Positions 23,017 through 34,119 of a stretch of DNA of 38,538 bases are shown piece by piece. The stretch is from the NCBI RefSeq assembly GCF_000003605.2, contig NW_003159088.1, forward strand, positions 1-38,538, given 5' to 3'. A program made the translations under genes and the position numbers. Each line of letters begins with the position of its first letter. Positions within the stretch are counted from its first letter, which is position 1. The stretch comes from Saccoglossus kowalevskii. Taxonomy: Eukaryota > Hemichordata > Enteropneusta > Harrimaniidae. Below the pieces are notes generated by a model, which saw only the letters and a program-made list of their open reading frames with translations, was not told the DNA's origin and did no database searches.

Positions 23017-24478
23017 GTAAGAAGTGCCATTAATACATAGGTGGCTAAGCCTTTAAATTTATTTCGTGAGCCAAGTACTGTAGTACAAAGTGGCGTTAAT
23101 ACATAGGTGGCTGAAGCTCTGAATTTACACCTTGAGCCAAGTACTGTAGTACAAAGTGATATTTTTACATAGGTGGCTAAGCCTCTAAATTTACACCGTT
23201 AGCCAAGTACTGTAGTACAAAATGACGTTAGTACATCGATGGCTTAGCCTCTAAATTTACAGCGTGGGCCAATGTACTGTACAAAGTGACGTCGACGTTA
23301 ATACATCCGTGGCTAAGCCTTTAAATTTACACCGTGAGCCAAGTACTGTTGTACAAAGTGACATTAATACATAGGTAGCTAAGCCTCTAAATCTACAGCG
23401 TGAGCCAAATACTGTAGTACAAAGTGGCGTTAATACATAGGTGGCTAAGCCTCTAAATTTACACCATGAGCCAAGTACTGTTGTACAAAGTGACATTAAT
23501 ACATATGTGGCTAAGCCTCTAAATTTACACCGTGGGCCAAGTACTGTAGTACACAGTGACATTAATACATTGGTGGCTAAGTCTCTAAATTTACACCGTG
23601 AGCCGAGTACTGTAGTACAAAGTGACATTAATACATAGGTGGCTATACCTCTAAATTTACACCGTGAGCCAAGTACTGTAGTACAAAGTGACATTAATAC
23701 ATATGTGGCTAAGCCTCTAAATTTACACCGTGAGCCGAGTACTGTAGTACAAAGTGACATTAATACATAGGTGGCTACACCTCTAAATTTACACCGTGAG
23801 CCAAGTACTGTAGTACAAAGTGACCTTAATACATAGGTGGCTAGGCCTCTAAATTTACACCGTCAGCCAAGTACTGTAGTACAATGTGACATTAATACAT
23901 AGGTGGCTAAGCCTCTAAATTTACAGCGTGAGCCAAGTACATGTACTCTAGTACAAAGTGACATTAATACATAGGTGGCTAAGCCTTTAAATTTACACCG
24001 TGAGCCGAGTACTGTTGTACAAAGTGTCAGTAATACATAGGAGGCTAAGCGTCTAAATTTACACCGTGAGCCAAGTACTGTAGTACAAAGTGACATAAAT
24101 ACATAGGTGGCTAAGCCTCTAAATTTACACAGTGAGCCGAGTACTGTTGTACAAAGTGACAATAATACATAGGTGGCTGAGCCTCTAAATTTACACCGTG
24201 AGCCGAGTACTGTAGTGCAAAGTAACAATAATACATAGGTGGATAAGCCTCTAAATTTACACCGTGAGCCGAGTACTGTAATACAAAGTGACATTAATAC
24301 ATAGGTGTCTAAGCTTCTAAATTTACACCGTGAGCCGAGTACTGTAGTACATAGTGACATTAATACATAGGTGGCTAAGTCTCTAAATTTACACCGTGAG
24401 CCGAGTGCTGTAGTACAATGTGACATTAATACATAGGTGGCTAAACCTCTAAATTTACACCGTGAGCCAAGTACTGTA
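23017..24478 (+). repeat. Right block 1, 1,462 bp, 22 monomers
   Basis: Bounded by GTA(A/T)GAAGTGCC markers. It begins with the marker set GCCTTTAAATTTAT, GTGGCGTTAAT, CTGAAGCTCTGAA, GATATTTTTACAT (23,158) and CATCGATGGC, then a 69-bp monomer (23,288) with a one-base insertion. One GTACATGTAC monomer (23,938). Its marker differs from the other four (GTAAG, not GTATG; TTTATTTCG, not TTTATATCG). Confidence 0.87.
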
Positions 24479-26335
24479 GTATGAAGTGCCATTAATACAT
24501 AGGTGGCTAAGCCTTTAAATTTATATCGTGAGCCAAGTACTGTAGTACAAAGTGGCGTTAATACATAGGTGGCTGAAGCTCTGAATTTACACCTTGAGCC
24601 AAGTACTGTAGTACAAAGTGATATTTTTACATAGGTGGCTAAGCCTCTAAATTTACACCGTTAGTCAAGTACTGTAGTACAAAATGACGTTAGTACATCG
24701 ATGGCTTAGCCTCTAAATTTACAGCGTGGGCCAAGTACTGTACAAAGTGACGTCGACGTTAATACATCCGTGGCTAAGCCTTTAAATTTACACCGTGAGC
24801 CAAGTACTGTTGTACAAAGTGACATTAATACATAGGTGGCTAAGCCTCTAAATCTACAGCGTGAGCCAAATACTGTAGTACAAAGTGGCATTAATACATA
24901 GGTGGCTAAGCCTCTAAATTTACACCATGAGCCAAGTACTGTTGTACAAAGTGACATTAATACATAAGTGGCTAAGCCTCTAAATTTACACCGTGGGCCA
25001 AGTATTGTAGTACAAAGTGACATTAATACATAGGTGGCTAAGTCTCTAAATTTACACCGTGAGCCGAGTACTGTAGTACAAAGTGACATTAATACATAGG
25101 TGGCTAAACCTCTAAATTTACACCGTGAGCCAAGTACTGTAGTACAAAGTGACATTAATACATATGTGGCTAAGCCTCTAAATTTACACCGTGAGCCGAG
25201 TACTGTAGTACAAAGTGACATTAATACATAGGTGGCTACACCTCTAAATTTACACCGTGAGCCAAGTACTGTAGTACAAAGCGACCTTAATACATAGGTG
25301 GCTAGGCCTCTAAATTTACACCGTGAGCCAAGTACTGTAGTACAATGTGACATTAATACATAGGTGGCTAAGCCTCTAAATTTACAGCGTGAGCCAAGTA
25401 CATGTACTCTAGTACAAAGTGACATTAATACATAGGTGGCTAAGCCTTTACATTTACACCGTGAGCCGAGTACTGTTGTACAAAGTGTCAATAATACATA
25501 AGTGGCTAAGCCTCTAAATCTACAGCGTGAGCCAAGTACTGTACAAAGTGACGTCGACGTTAATACATCCGTGGCTAAGCCTTTAAATTTACACCGTGAG
25601 CCAAGTACTGTTGAACAAAGTGACATTAATACATAGGTGGCTAAGCCTCTAAATCTACAGCGTGAGCCAAATACTGTAGTACAAAGTGGCATTAATACAT
25701 AGGTGGCTAAGCCTCTAAATTTACACCATGAGCCAAGTACTGTTGTACAAAGTGACATTAATACATAGGTGGCTAAGCCTCTAAATTTACACCGTGGGCC
25801 AAGTACTGTAGTACAAAGTGACATTAATACATAGGTGGCTAAGCCTCTAAATTTACAGCGTGAGCCAAGTACTGTACAAAGTGAGGTTAATACATAGGTG
25901 GCTAAGCCTCTAAATTTACAGCGTGAGCCAAGTACTGTAGTACAAAGTGACATTAATACATATGTGGCTAAGCTTCTAAATTTACAGCGTGAGCCAAGTA
26001 CTGTAGTACAACGTGACATTAATACATAGGTGGCTAAGCTTCTAAATTTACAGCGTGAGCCGAGTACTGTTGTACAAAGTGACAATAATACATAGGTGGC
26101 CGAGCCTCTAAATTTACACCGTGAGCCGAGTACTGTAGTGCAAAGTAACAATAATACATAGGTGGATAAGCCTCTAAATTTACACCGTGAGCCGAGTACT
26201 GTAATACAAAGTGACATTAATACATAGGTGGCTAAGTCTCTAAATTTACACCGTGAGCCGAGTACTGTAGTACAATATGACATTAATACATAGGTGGCTA
26301 AACCTCTAAATTTACACCGTGAGCCAAGTACTGTA
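24479..26335 (+). repeat. Right block 2, 1,857 bp, 28 monomers
   Basis: It starts with the same marker set (GATATTTTTA at 24,620). Two 69-bp monomers (24,749 and 25,550), one GTACATGTAC (25,399) and one 63-bp monomer (about 25,869) give the exact length. GTTAGTCAAG replaces GTTAGCC at about 24,660. It carries the single-cassette version of the SalI spacing, 801 bp (12 monomers). Confidence 0.88.
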
Positions 26336-28735
26336 GTATGAAGTGCCATTAATACATAGGTGGCTAAGCCTTTAAATTTATATCGTGAGCCAAGTACTGT
26401 AGTACAAAGTGGCGTTAATACATAGGTGGCTGAAGCTCTGAATTTACACCTTGAGCCAAGTACTCTAGTACAAAGTGATATTTTTACATAGGTGGCTAAG
26501 CCTCTAAATTTACACCGTTAGCCAAGTACTGTAGTACAAAATGACGTTAGTACATCGATGGCTTAGCCTCTAAATTTACAGCGTGGGCCAAGTACTGTAC
26601 AAAGTGACGTCGACGTTAATACATCCGTGGCTAAGCCTTTAAATTTACACCGTGAGCCAAGTACTGTTGTACAAAGTGACATTAATACATAGGTGGCTAA
26701 GCCTCTAAATCTACAGCCCGAGCCAAATACTGTAGTACAAAGTGGCATTAATACATAGGTGGCTAAGCCTCTAAATTTACACCGTGAGCCGAGTACTGTA
26801 GTACAAAGTGACATTAATACATAGGAGGCTACACCTCTAAATTTACACCGTGAGCCAAGTACTGTAGTACAAAGTGACCTTAATACATAGGTGGCTAGGC
26901 CTCTAAATTTACACCGTGAGCCTAGTACTGTAGTACAATGTGACATTAATACATAGGTGGCTAAGCCTCTAAATTTACAGCGTGAGCCAAGTACATGTAC
27001 TCTAGTACAAAGTGACATTAATACATAGGTGGCTAAACCTCTAAATTTACACCGTGAGCCAAGTACTGTAGTACAAAGTGACATTAATACATATGTGGCT
27101 AAGCCTCTAAATTTACACCGTGAGCCGAGTACTGTAGTACAAAGTGACATTAATACATAGGTGGCTACACCTCTAAATTTACACCGTGAGCCAAGTACTG
27201 TAGTACAAAGTGACCTTAATACATAGGTGGCTAGGCCTCTAAATTTACACCGTGAGCCAAGTACTGTAGTACAATGTGACATTAATACATAGGTGGCTAA
27301 GCCTCTAAATTTACAGCGTGAGCCAAGTACATGTACTCTAGTACAAAGTGACATTAATACATAGGTGGCTAAGCCTTTAAATTTACACCGTGAGCCGAGT
27401 ACTGTTGTACAAAGTGTCAATAATACATAAGTGGCTAAGCCTCTAAATCTACAGCGTGAGCCAAGTACTGTACAAAGTGACGCCGACGTTAATACATCCG
27501 TGGCTAAGCCTTTAAATTTACACCGTGAGCCAAGTACTGTTGTACAAAGTGACATTAATACATAGGTGGCTAAGCCTCTAAATCTACAGCGTGAGCCAAA
27601 TACTGTAGTACAAAGTGGCATTAATACATAGGTGGCTAAACCTCTAAATTTACACCGTGAGCCAAGTACTGTAGTACAAAGTGACATTAATACATATGTG
27701 GTTAAGCCTCTAAATTTACACCGTGAGCCGAGTACTGTAGTACAAAGTGACATTAATACATAGGTGGCTACACCTCTAAATTTACACCGTGAGCCAAGTA
27801 CTGTAGTACAAAGTGACCTTAATACATAGGTGGCTAGGCCTCTAAATTTACACCGTGAGCCAAGTACTGTAGTACAATGTGACATTAATACATAGGTGGC
27901 TAAGCCTCTAAATTTACAGCGTGAGCCAAGTACATGTACTCTAGTACAAAGTGACATTAATACATAGGTGGCTAAGCCTTTAAATTTACACCGTGAGCCG
28001 AGTACTGTTGTACAAAGTGTCAATAATACATAAGTGGCTAAGCCTCTAAATCTACAGCGTGAGCCAAGTACTGTACAAAGTGACGTCGACGTTAATACAT
28101 CCGTGGCTAAGCCTTTAAAATTACACCGTAAGCCAAGTACTGTTGTACAAAGTGACATTAATACATAGGTGGCTAAGCCTCTAAATCTACAGCGTGAGCC
28201 AAATACTGTAGTACAAAGTGGCATTAATACATAGGTGGCTAAGCCGCTAAATTTACACCATGAGCCAAGTACTGTTGTACAAAGTGACATTAATACATAG
28301 GTGGCTAAGCCTCTAAATTTACACCGTGGGCCAAGTACTGTAGTACAAAGTGACATTAATACATAGGTGGCTAAGCCTCTAAATTTACAGCGTGAGCCAA
28401 GTACTGTACAAAGTGAGGTTAATACATAGGTGGCTAAGCCTCTAAATTTACAGCGTGAGCCAAGTACTGTAGTACAAAGTGACATTAATACATATGTGGC
28501 TAAGCTTCTAAATTTACACCGTGAGCCGAGTACTGTAGTGCAAAGTAACAATAATACATAGGTGGATAAGCCTCTAAATTTACACCGTGAGCCGAGTACT
28601 GTAATACAAAGTGACATTAATACATAGGTGGCTAAGTCTCTAAATTTACACCGTGAGCCGAGTACTGTAGTACAATATGACATTAATACATAGGTGGCTA
28701 AACCTCTAAATTTACACCGTGAGCCAAGTACTGTA
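26336..28735 (+). repeat. Right block 3, 2,400 bp, 36 monomers
   Basis: Positions 26,336-28,517 match 28,736-30,917 at exactly 2400 bp with only about five or six substitutions noticed (for example CAGCCCGAG against CAGCGTGAG near 26,717, GGAGGC near 26,825, GCCGCTAA near 28,245). The rare GACGCCGACG and GCCTTTAAAATTACACCGTAAG monomers are kept in both. Near 28,517 this block lacks two monomers (132 bp) present in block 4. Three 69-bp, three GTACATGTAC and one 63-bp monomer. Confidence 0.9.
26991..27326 (+). repeat. Five-monomer cassette, 336 bp (exemplar)
   Basis: Between paired GTACATGTAC sites the monomers always come in the same order: AAACCT; CATATGTGG with GCCGAG; CTACACCT with GACCTTAAT; TAGGCC with CAATGTG; then AAGCCT with ACAGCG and GTACATGTAC. 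That is four 66-bp monomers and one 72-bp monomer. Same spacing at 29,391-29,727, 32,121-32,457, 34,973-35,309 and 36,908-37,244; a further copy seems to start at 38,309. It explains why SalI-type spacing is 801 bp in one block and 1137 bp (801 + 336) in two others. Confidence 0.88.
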
Positions 28736-31267
28736 GTATGAAGTGCCATTAATACATAGGTGGCTAAGCCTTTAAATTTATATCGTGAGCCAAGTACTGT
28801 AGTACAAAGTGGCGTTAATACATAGGTGGCTGAAGCTCTGAATTTACACCTTGAGCCAAGTACTCTAGTACAAAGTGATATTTTTACATAGGTGGCTAAG
28901 CCTCTAAATTTACACCGTTAGCCAAGTACTGTAGTACAAAATGACGTTAGTACATCGATGGCTTAGCCTCTAAATTTACAGCGTGGGCCAAGTACTGTAC
29001 AAAGTGACGTCGACGTTAATACATCCGTGGCTAAGCCTTTAAATTTACACCGTGAGCCAAGTACTGTTGTACAAAGTGACATTAATACATAGGTGGCTAA
29101 GCCTCTAAATCTACAGCGTGAGCCAAATACTGTAGTACAAAGTGGCATTAATACATAGGTGGCTAAGCCTCTAAATTTACACCGTGAGCCGAGTACTGTA
29201 GTACAAAGTGACATTAATACATAGGTGGCTACACCTCTAAATTTACACCGTGAGCCAAGTACTGTAGTACAAAGTGACCTTAATACATAGGTGGCTAGGC
29301 CTCTAAATTTACACCGTGAGCCTAGTACTGTAGTACAATGTGACATTAATACATAGGTGGCTAAGCCTCTAAATTTACAGCGTGAGCCAAGTACATGTAC
29401 TCTAGTACAAAGTGACATTAATACATAGGTGGCTAAACCTCTAAATTTACACCGTGAGCCAAGTACTGTAGTACAAAGTGACATTAATACATATGTGGCT
29501 AAGCCTCTAAATTTACACCGTGAGCCGAGTACTGTAGTACAAAGTGACATTAATACATAGGTGGCTACACCTCTAAATTTACACCGTGAGCCAAGTACTG
29601 TAGTACAAAGTGACCTTAATACATAGGTGGCTAGGCCTCTAAATTTACACCGTGAGCCAAGTACTGTAGTACAATGTGACATTAATACATAGGTGGCTAA
29701 GCCTCTAAATATACAGCGTGAGCCAAGTACATGTACTCTAGTACAAAGTGACATTAATACATAGGTGGCTAAGCCTTTAAATTTACACCGTGAGCCGAGT
29801 ACTGTTGTACAAAGTGTCAATAATACATAAGTGGCTAAGCCTCTAAATCTACAGCGTGAGCCAAGTACTGTACAAAGTGACGCCGACGTTAATACATCCG
29901 TGGCTAAGCCTTTAAATTTACACCGTGAGCCAAGTACTGTTGTACAAAGTGACATTAATACATAGGTGGCTAAGCCTCTAAATCTACAGCGTGAGCCAAA
30001 TACTGTAGTACAAAGTGGCATTAATACATAGGTGGCTAAACCTCTAAATTTACACCGTGAGCCAAGTACTGTAGTACAAAGTGACATTAATACATATGTG
30101 GTTAAGCCTCTAAATTTACACCGTGAGCCGAGTACTGTAGTACAAAGTGACATTAATACATAGGTGGCTACACCTCTAAATTTACACCGTGAGCCAAGTA
30201 CTGTAGTACAAAGTGACCTTAATACATAGGTGGCTAGGCCTCTAAATTTACACCGTGAGCCAAGTACTGTAGTACAATGTGACATTAATACATAGGTGGC
30301 TAAGCCTCTAAATTTACAGCGTGAGCCAAGTACATGTACTCTAGTACAAAGTGACATTAATACATAGGTGGCTAAGCCTTTAAATTTACACCGTGAGCCG
30401 AGTACTGTTGTACAAAGTGTCAATAATACATAAGTGGCTAAGCCTCTAAATCTACAGCGTGAGCCAAGTACTGTACAAAGTGACGTCGACGTTAATACAT
30501 CCGTGGCTAAGCCTTTAAAATTACACCGTAAGCCAAGTACTGTTGTACAAAGTGACATTAATACATAGGTGGCTAAGCCTCTAAATCTACAGCGTGAGCC
30601 AAATACTGTAGTACAAAGTGGCATTAATACATAGGTGGCTAAGCCTCTAAATTTACACCATGAGCCAAGTACTGTTGTACAAAGTGACATTAATACATAG
30701 GTGGCTAAGCCTCTAAATTTACACCGTGGGCCAAGTACTGTAGTACAAAGTGACATTAATACATAGGTGGCTAAGCCTCTAAATTTACAGCGTGAGCCAA
30801 GTACTGTACAAAGTGAGGTTAATACATAGGTGGCTAAGCCTCTAAATTTACAGCGTGAGCCAAGTACTGTAGTACAAAGTGACATTAATACATATGTGGC
30901 TAAGCTTCTAAATTTACAGCGTGAGCCAAGGACTGTAGTACAACGTGACATTAATACATAGGTGGCTAAGCTTCTAAATTTACAGCGTGAGCCGAGTACT
31001 GTTGTACAAAGTGACAATAATACATAGGTGGCTGAGCCTCTAAATTTACACCGTGAGCCGAGTACTGTAGTGCAAAGTAACAATAATACATAGGTGGATA
31101 AGCCTCTAAATTTACACCGTGAGCCGAGTACTGTAATACAAAGTGACATTAATACATAGGTGGCTAAGTCTCTAAATTTACACCGTGAGCCGAGTACTGT
31201 AGTACAATGTGACATTAATACATAGGTGGCTAAACCTCTAAATTTACACCGTGAGCCAAGTACTGTA
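28736..31267 (+). repeat. Right block 4, 2,532 bp, 38 monomers
   Basis: Near-identical to block 3 apart from two more monomers at about 30,918-31,050 (CAACGTGAC and the following CAGCG/GCCGAG monomer), which occur also in block 2 (about 25,990-26,110) and, in part, block 5. The likeness to block 3 points to a recent duplication of a whole block. Three 69-bp monomers (29,006, 29,879, 30,482). Confidence 0.9.
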
Positions 31268-34119
31268 GTATGAAGTGCCATTAATACATAGGTGGCTAAG
31301 CCTTTAAATTTATATCGTGAGCCAAGTACTGTAGTACAAAGTGGCGTTAATACATAGGTGGCTAAGCCTCTAAATTTACACCGTTAGCCAAGTACTGTAG
31401 TACAAAATGACGTTAGTACATCGATGGCTTAGCCTCTAAATTTACAGCGTGGGCCAAGTACTGTACAAAGTGACGTCGACGTTAATACATCCGTGGCTAA
31501 GCCTTTAAATTTACACCGTGAGCCAAGTACTGTTGTACAAAGTGACATTAATACATAGGTGGCTAAGCCTCTAAATCTACAGCGTGAGCCAAATACTGTA
31601 GTACAAAGTGGCATTAATACATAGGTGGCTAAGCCTCTAAATTTACACCATGAGCCAAGTACTGTTGTACAAAGTGACATTAATACATAGGTGGCTAAGC
31701 CTCTAAATTTACACCGTGGGCCAAGTATTGTAGTACAAAGTGACATTAATACATAGGTGGCTAAGTCTCTAAATTTACACCGTGAGCCGAGTACTGTAGT
31801 ACAAAGTGACATTAATACATAGGTGGCTAAACCTCTAAATTTACACCGTGAGCCAAGTACTGTAGTACAAAGTGACATTAATACATATGTGGCTAAGCCT
31901 CTAAATTTACACCGTGAGCCGAGTACTGTAGTACAAAGTGACATTAATACATAGGTGGCTACACCTCTAAATTTACACCGTGAGCCAAGTACTGTAGTAC
32001 AAAGTGACCTTAATACATAGGTGGCTAGGCCTCTAAATTTACACCGTGAGCCAAGTACTGTAGTACAATGTGACATTAATACATAGGTGGCTAAGCCTCT
32101 AAATTTACAGCGTGAGCCAAGTACATGTACTCTAGTACAAAGTGACATTAATACATAGGTGGCTAAACCTCTAAATTTACACCGTGAGCCAAGTACTGTA
32201 GTACAAAGTGACATTAATACATATGTGGCTAAGCCTCTAAATTTACACCGTGAGCCGAGTACTGTAGTACAAAGTGACATTAATACATAGGTGGCTACAC
32301 CTCTAAATTTACACCGTGAGCCAAGTACTGTAGTACAAAGTGACCTTAATACATAGGTGGCTAGGCCTCTAAATTTACACCGTGAGCCAAGTACTGTAGT
32401 ACAATGTGACATTAATACATAGGTGGCTAAGCCTCTAAATTTACAGCGTGAGCCAAGTACATGTACTCTAGTACAAAGTGACATTAATACATAGGTGGCT
32501 AAGCCTTTAAATTTACACCGTGAGCCGAGTACTGTTGTACAAAGTGTCAATAATACATAAGTGGCTAAGCCTCTAAATCTACAGCGTGAGCCAAGTACTG
32601 TACAAAGTGACGTCGACGTTAATACATCCATGGCTAAGCCTTTAAATTTACACCGTGAGCCAAGTACTGTTGTACAAAGTGACATTAATACATAGGTGGC
32701 TAAGCCTCTAAATCTACAGCGTGAGTCAAATACTGTAGTACAAAGTGGCATTAATACATAGGTGGCTAAGCCTCTAAATTTACACTATGAGCCAAGTACT
32801 GTTGTACAAAGTGACATTAATACATAGGTGGCTAAGCCTCTAAATTTACACCGTGGGCCAAGTACTGTAGTACAAAGTGACATTAATACATAGGTGGCTA
32901 AGCCTCTAAATTTACAGCGTGAGCCAAGTACTGTACAAAGTGAGGTTAATACATAGGTGGCTAAGCCTCTAAATTTACAGCGTGAGCCAAGTACTGTAGT
33001 ACAAAGTGACATTAATACATATGTGGCTAAGCTTCTAAATTTACAGCGTGAGCCAAGTACTGTAGTACAACGTGACATTAATACATAGGTGGCTAAGCTT
33101 CTAAATTTACAGCGTGAGCCAAGTACTGTAGTACAAAGTAACATTAATACATAGGTGGTTAAGCCTCTAAATTTACACCGTGAGCCAAGTACTGTAGTAC
33201 AAAGTGACATTAATGCATAGGAGGCTAAACCTCTAAATTTACACCGTGAGCCAAGTACTATAGTACAAAGTGACGTTAATACATAGCTGGCTATGCCTCT
33301 AAATTTCACCTTGAGCCAAGTACTGTAGTACAAAGTGACATTAATACATGAGTGGCTAAACCCCTAAATTTACACCGTTAGCCAAGTAGTGTAGTACAAA
33401 GTGACATTATTACATAGGTGGCTATGCCTCTAAATTTACACCATTATCCAAGTACTGTAGTACAAAGTGACATTAATACATAGGTGGCTATGCCTCTAAG
33501 TTTACACCGTGAGCCAAGTACTCTAGTACAAAGTGACGTTAATACATAGTTGGCTACGCCTCTAAATTTACACCGTGAGCCGAGTATTGTAGTACAAAGT
33601 GACATTAATACATAGGTGGCTAAGCCTTTAAATTTACACCGTGAGCCGAGTACTGTTGTACAAAGTGTCAGTAATACATAGGAGGCTAAGCGTCTAAATT
33701 TACACCGTGAGCCAAGTACTGTAGTACAAAGTGACATAAATACATAGGTGGCTAAGCCTCTAAATTTACACAGTGAGTCGAGTACTGTTGTACAAAGTGA
33801 CAATATTACATAGGTGGCTGAGCCTCTAAATTTACACCGTGAGCCGAGTACTGTAGTGCAAAGTAACAATAATACATAGGTGGATAAGCCTCTAAATTTA
33901 CACCGTGAGCCGAGTACTGTAATACAAAGTGACATTAATACATAGGTGTCTAAGCTTCTAAATTTACACCGTGAGCCGAGTACTGTAGTACAAAGTGACA
34001 TTAATACATAGGTGGCTAAGTCTCTAAATTTACACCGTGAGCCGAGTACTGTAGTACAAAGTGACATTAATACATAGGTGGCTAAACCTCTAAATTTACA
34101 CCGTGAGCCAAGTACTGTA
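31268..34119 (+). repeat. Right block 5, 2,852 bp, 43 monomers
   Basis: The marker set is shortened: CTGAAGCTCTGAA and GATATTTTTA are missing and the GTTAGCC monomer follows almost directly. Two 69-bp monomers 1137 bp apart (17 monomers), two GTACATGTAC 336 bp apart, one 63-bp monomer and one single-base loss (about 33,306) give 43 monomers. From 31,268 to about 32,640 it pairs with 34,120-35,490 (offset 2852). The second half (33,230-34,119) holds divergent monomers such as CATAGCTGGC, CCATTATCC and GGAGGCTAAGCG, the last also near 24,042. Confidence 0.87.

Larger units (their letters stand above)
6530..32933 (+). repeat. 63-bp monomer class (loss of one GTA; 17 copies)
   Basis: GTAGTAC is shortened to GTAC, consistent with slippage between two adjacent GTA words. 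Approximate sites: 6530, 7190, 7383, 12643, 13300, 13496, 19472, 19733, 20259, 20650, 21043, 21236, 22153, 25869, 28400, 30800, 32928. Three contexts are seen: GTACTGTACAAAGTGATG followed by a GGCGGCTATGC monomer; TAGTGTACAAAG in monomers that also carry GTTAGCC; and GTACTGTACAAAGTGAGG in the right domain. They are densest at about 18.8-22.2 kb. The 19733 copy has lost one further base (CAAGTG). Confidence 0.88.

Noticed and set aside
23158-23168. Short T run (GATATTTTTACAT) as a terminator or RNA polymerase III stop
   Set aside because: It is a rare monomer variant at 23,158, 24,620, 26,477 and 28,877 with no transcription unit upstream; it is useful only as a block marker.
23441-23638. Plus-strand 65-codon frame of the same repeat
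   Set aside because: Same explanation: ACATATG and ACATTGG variants remove the regular TAG in two successive monomers.
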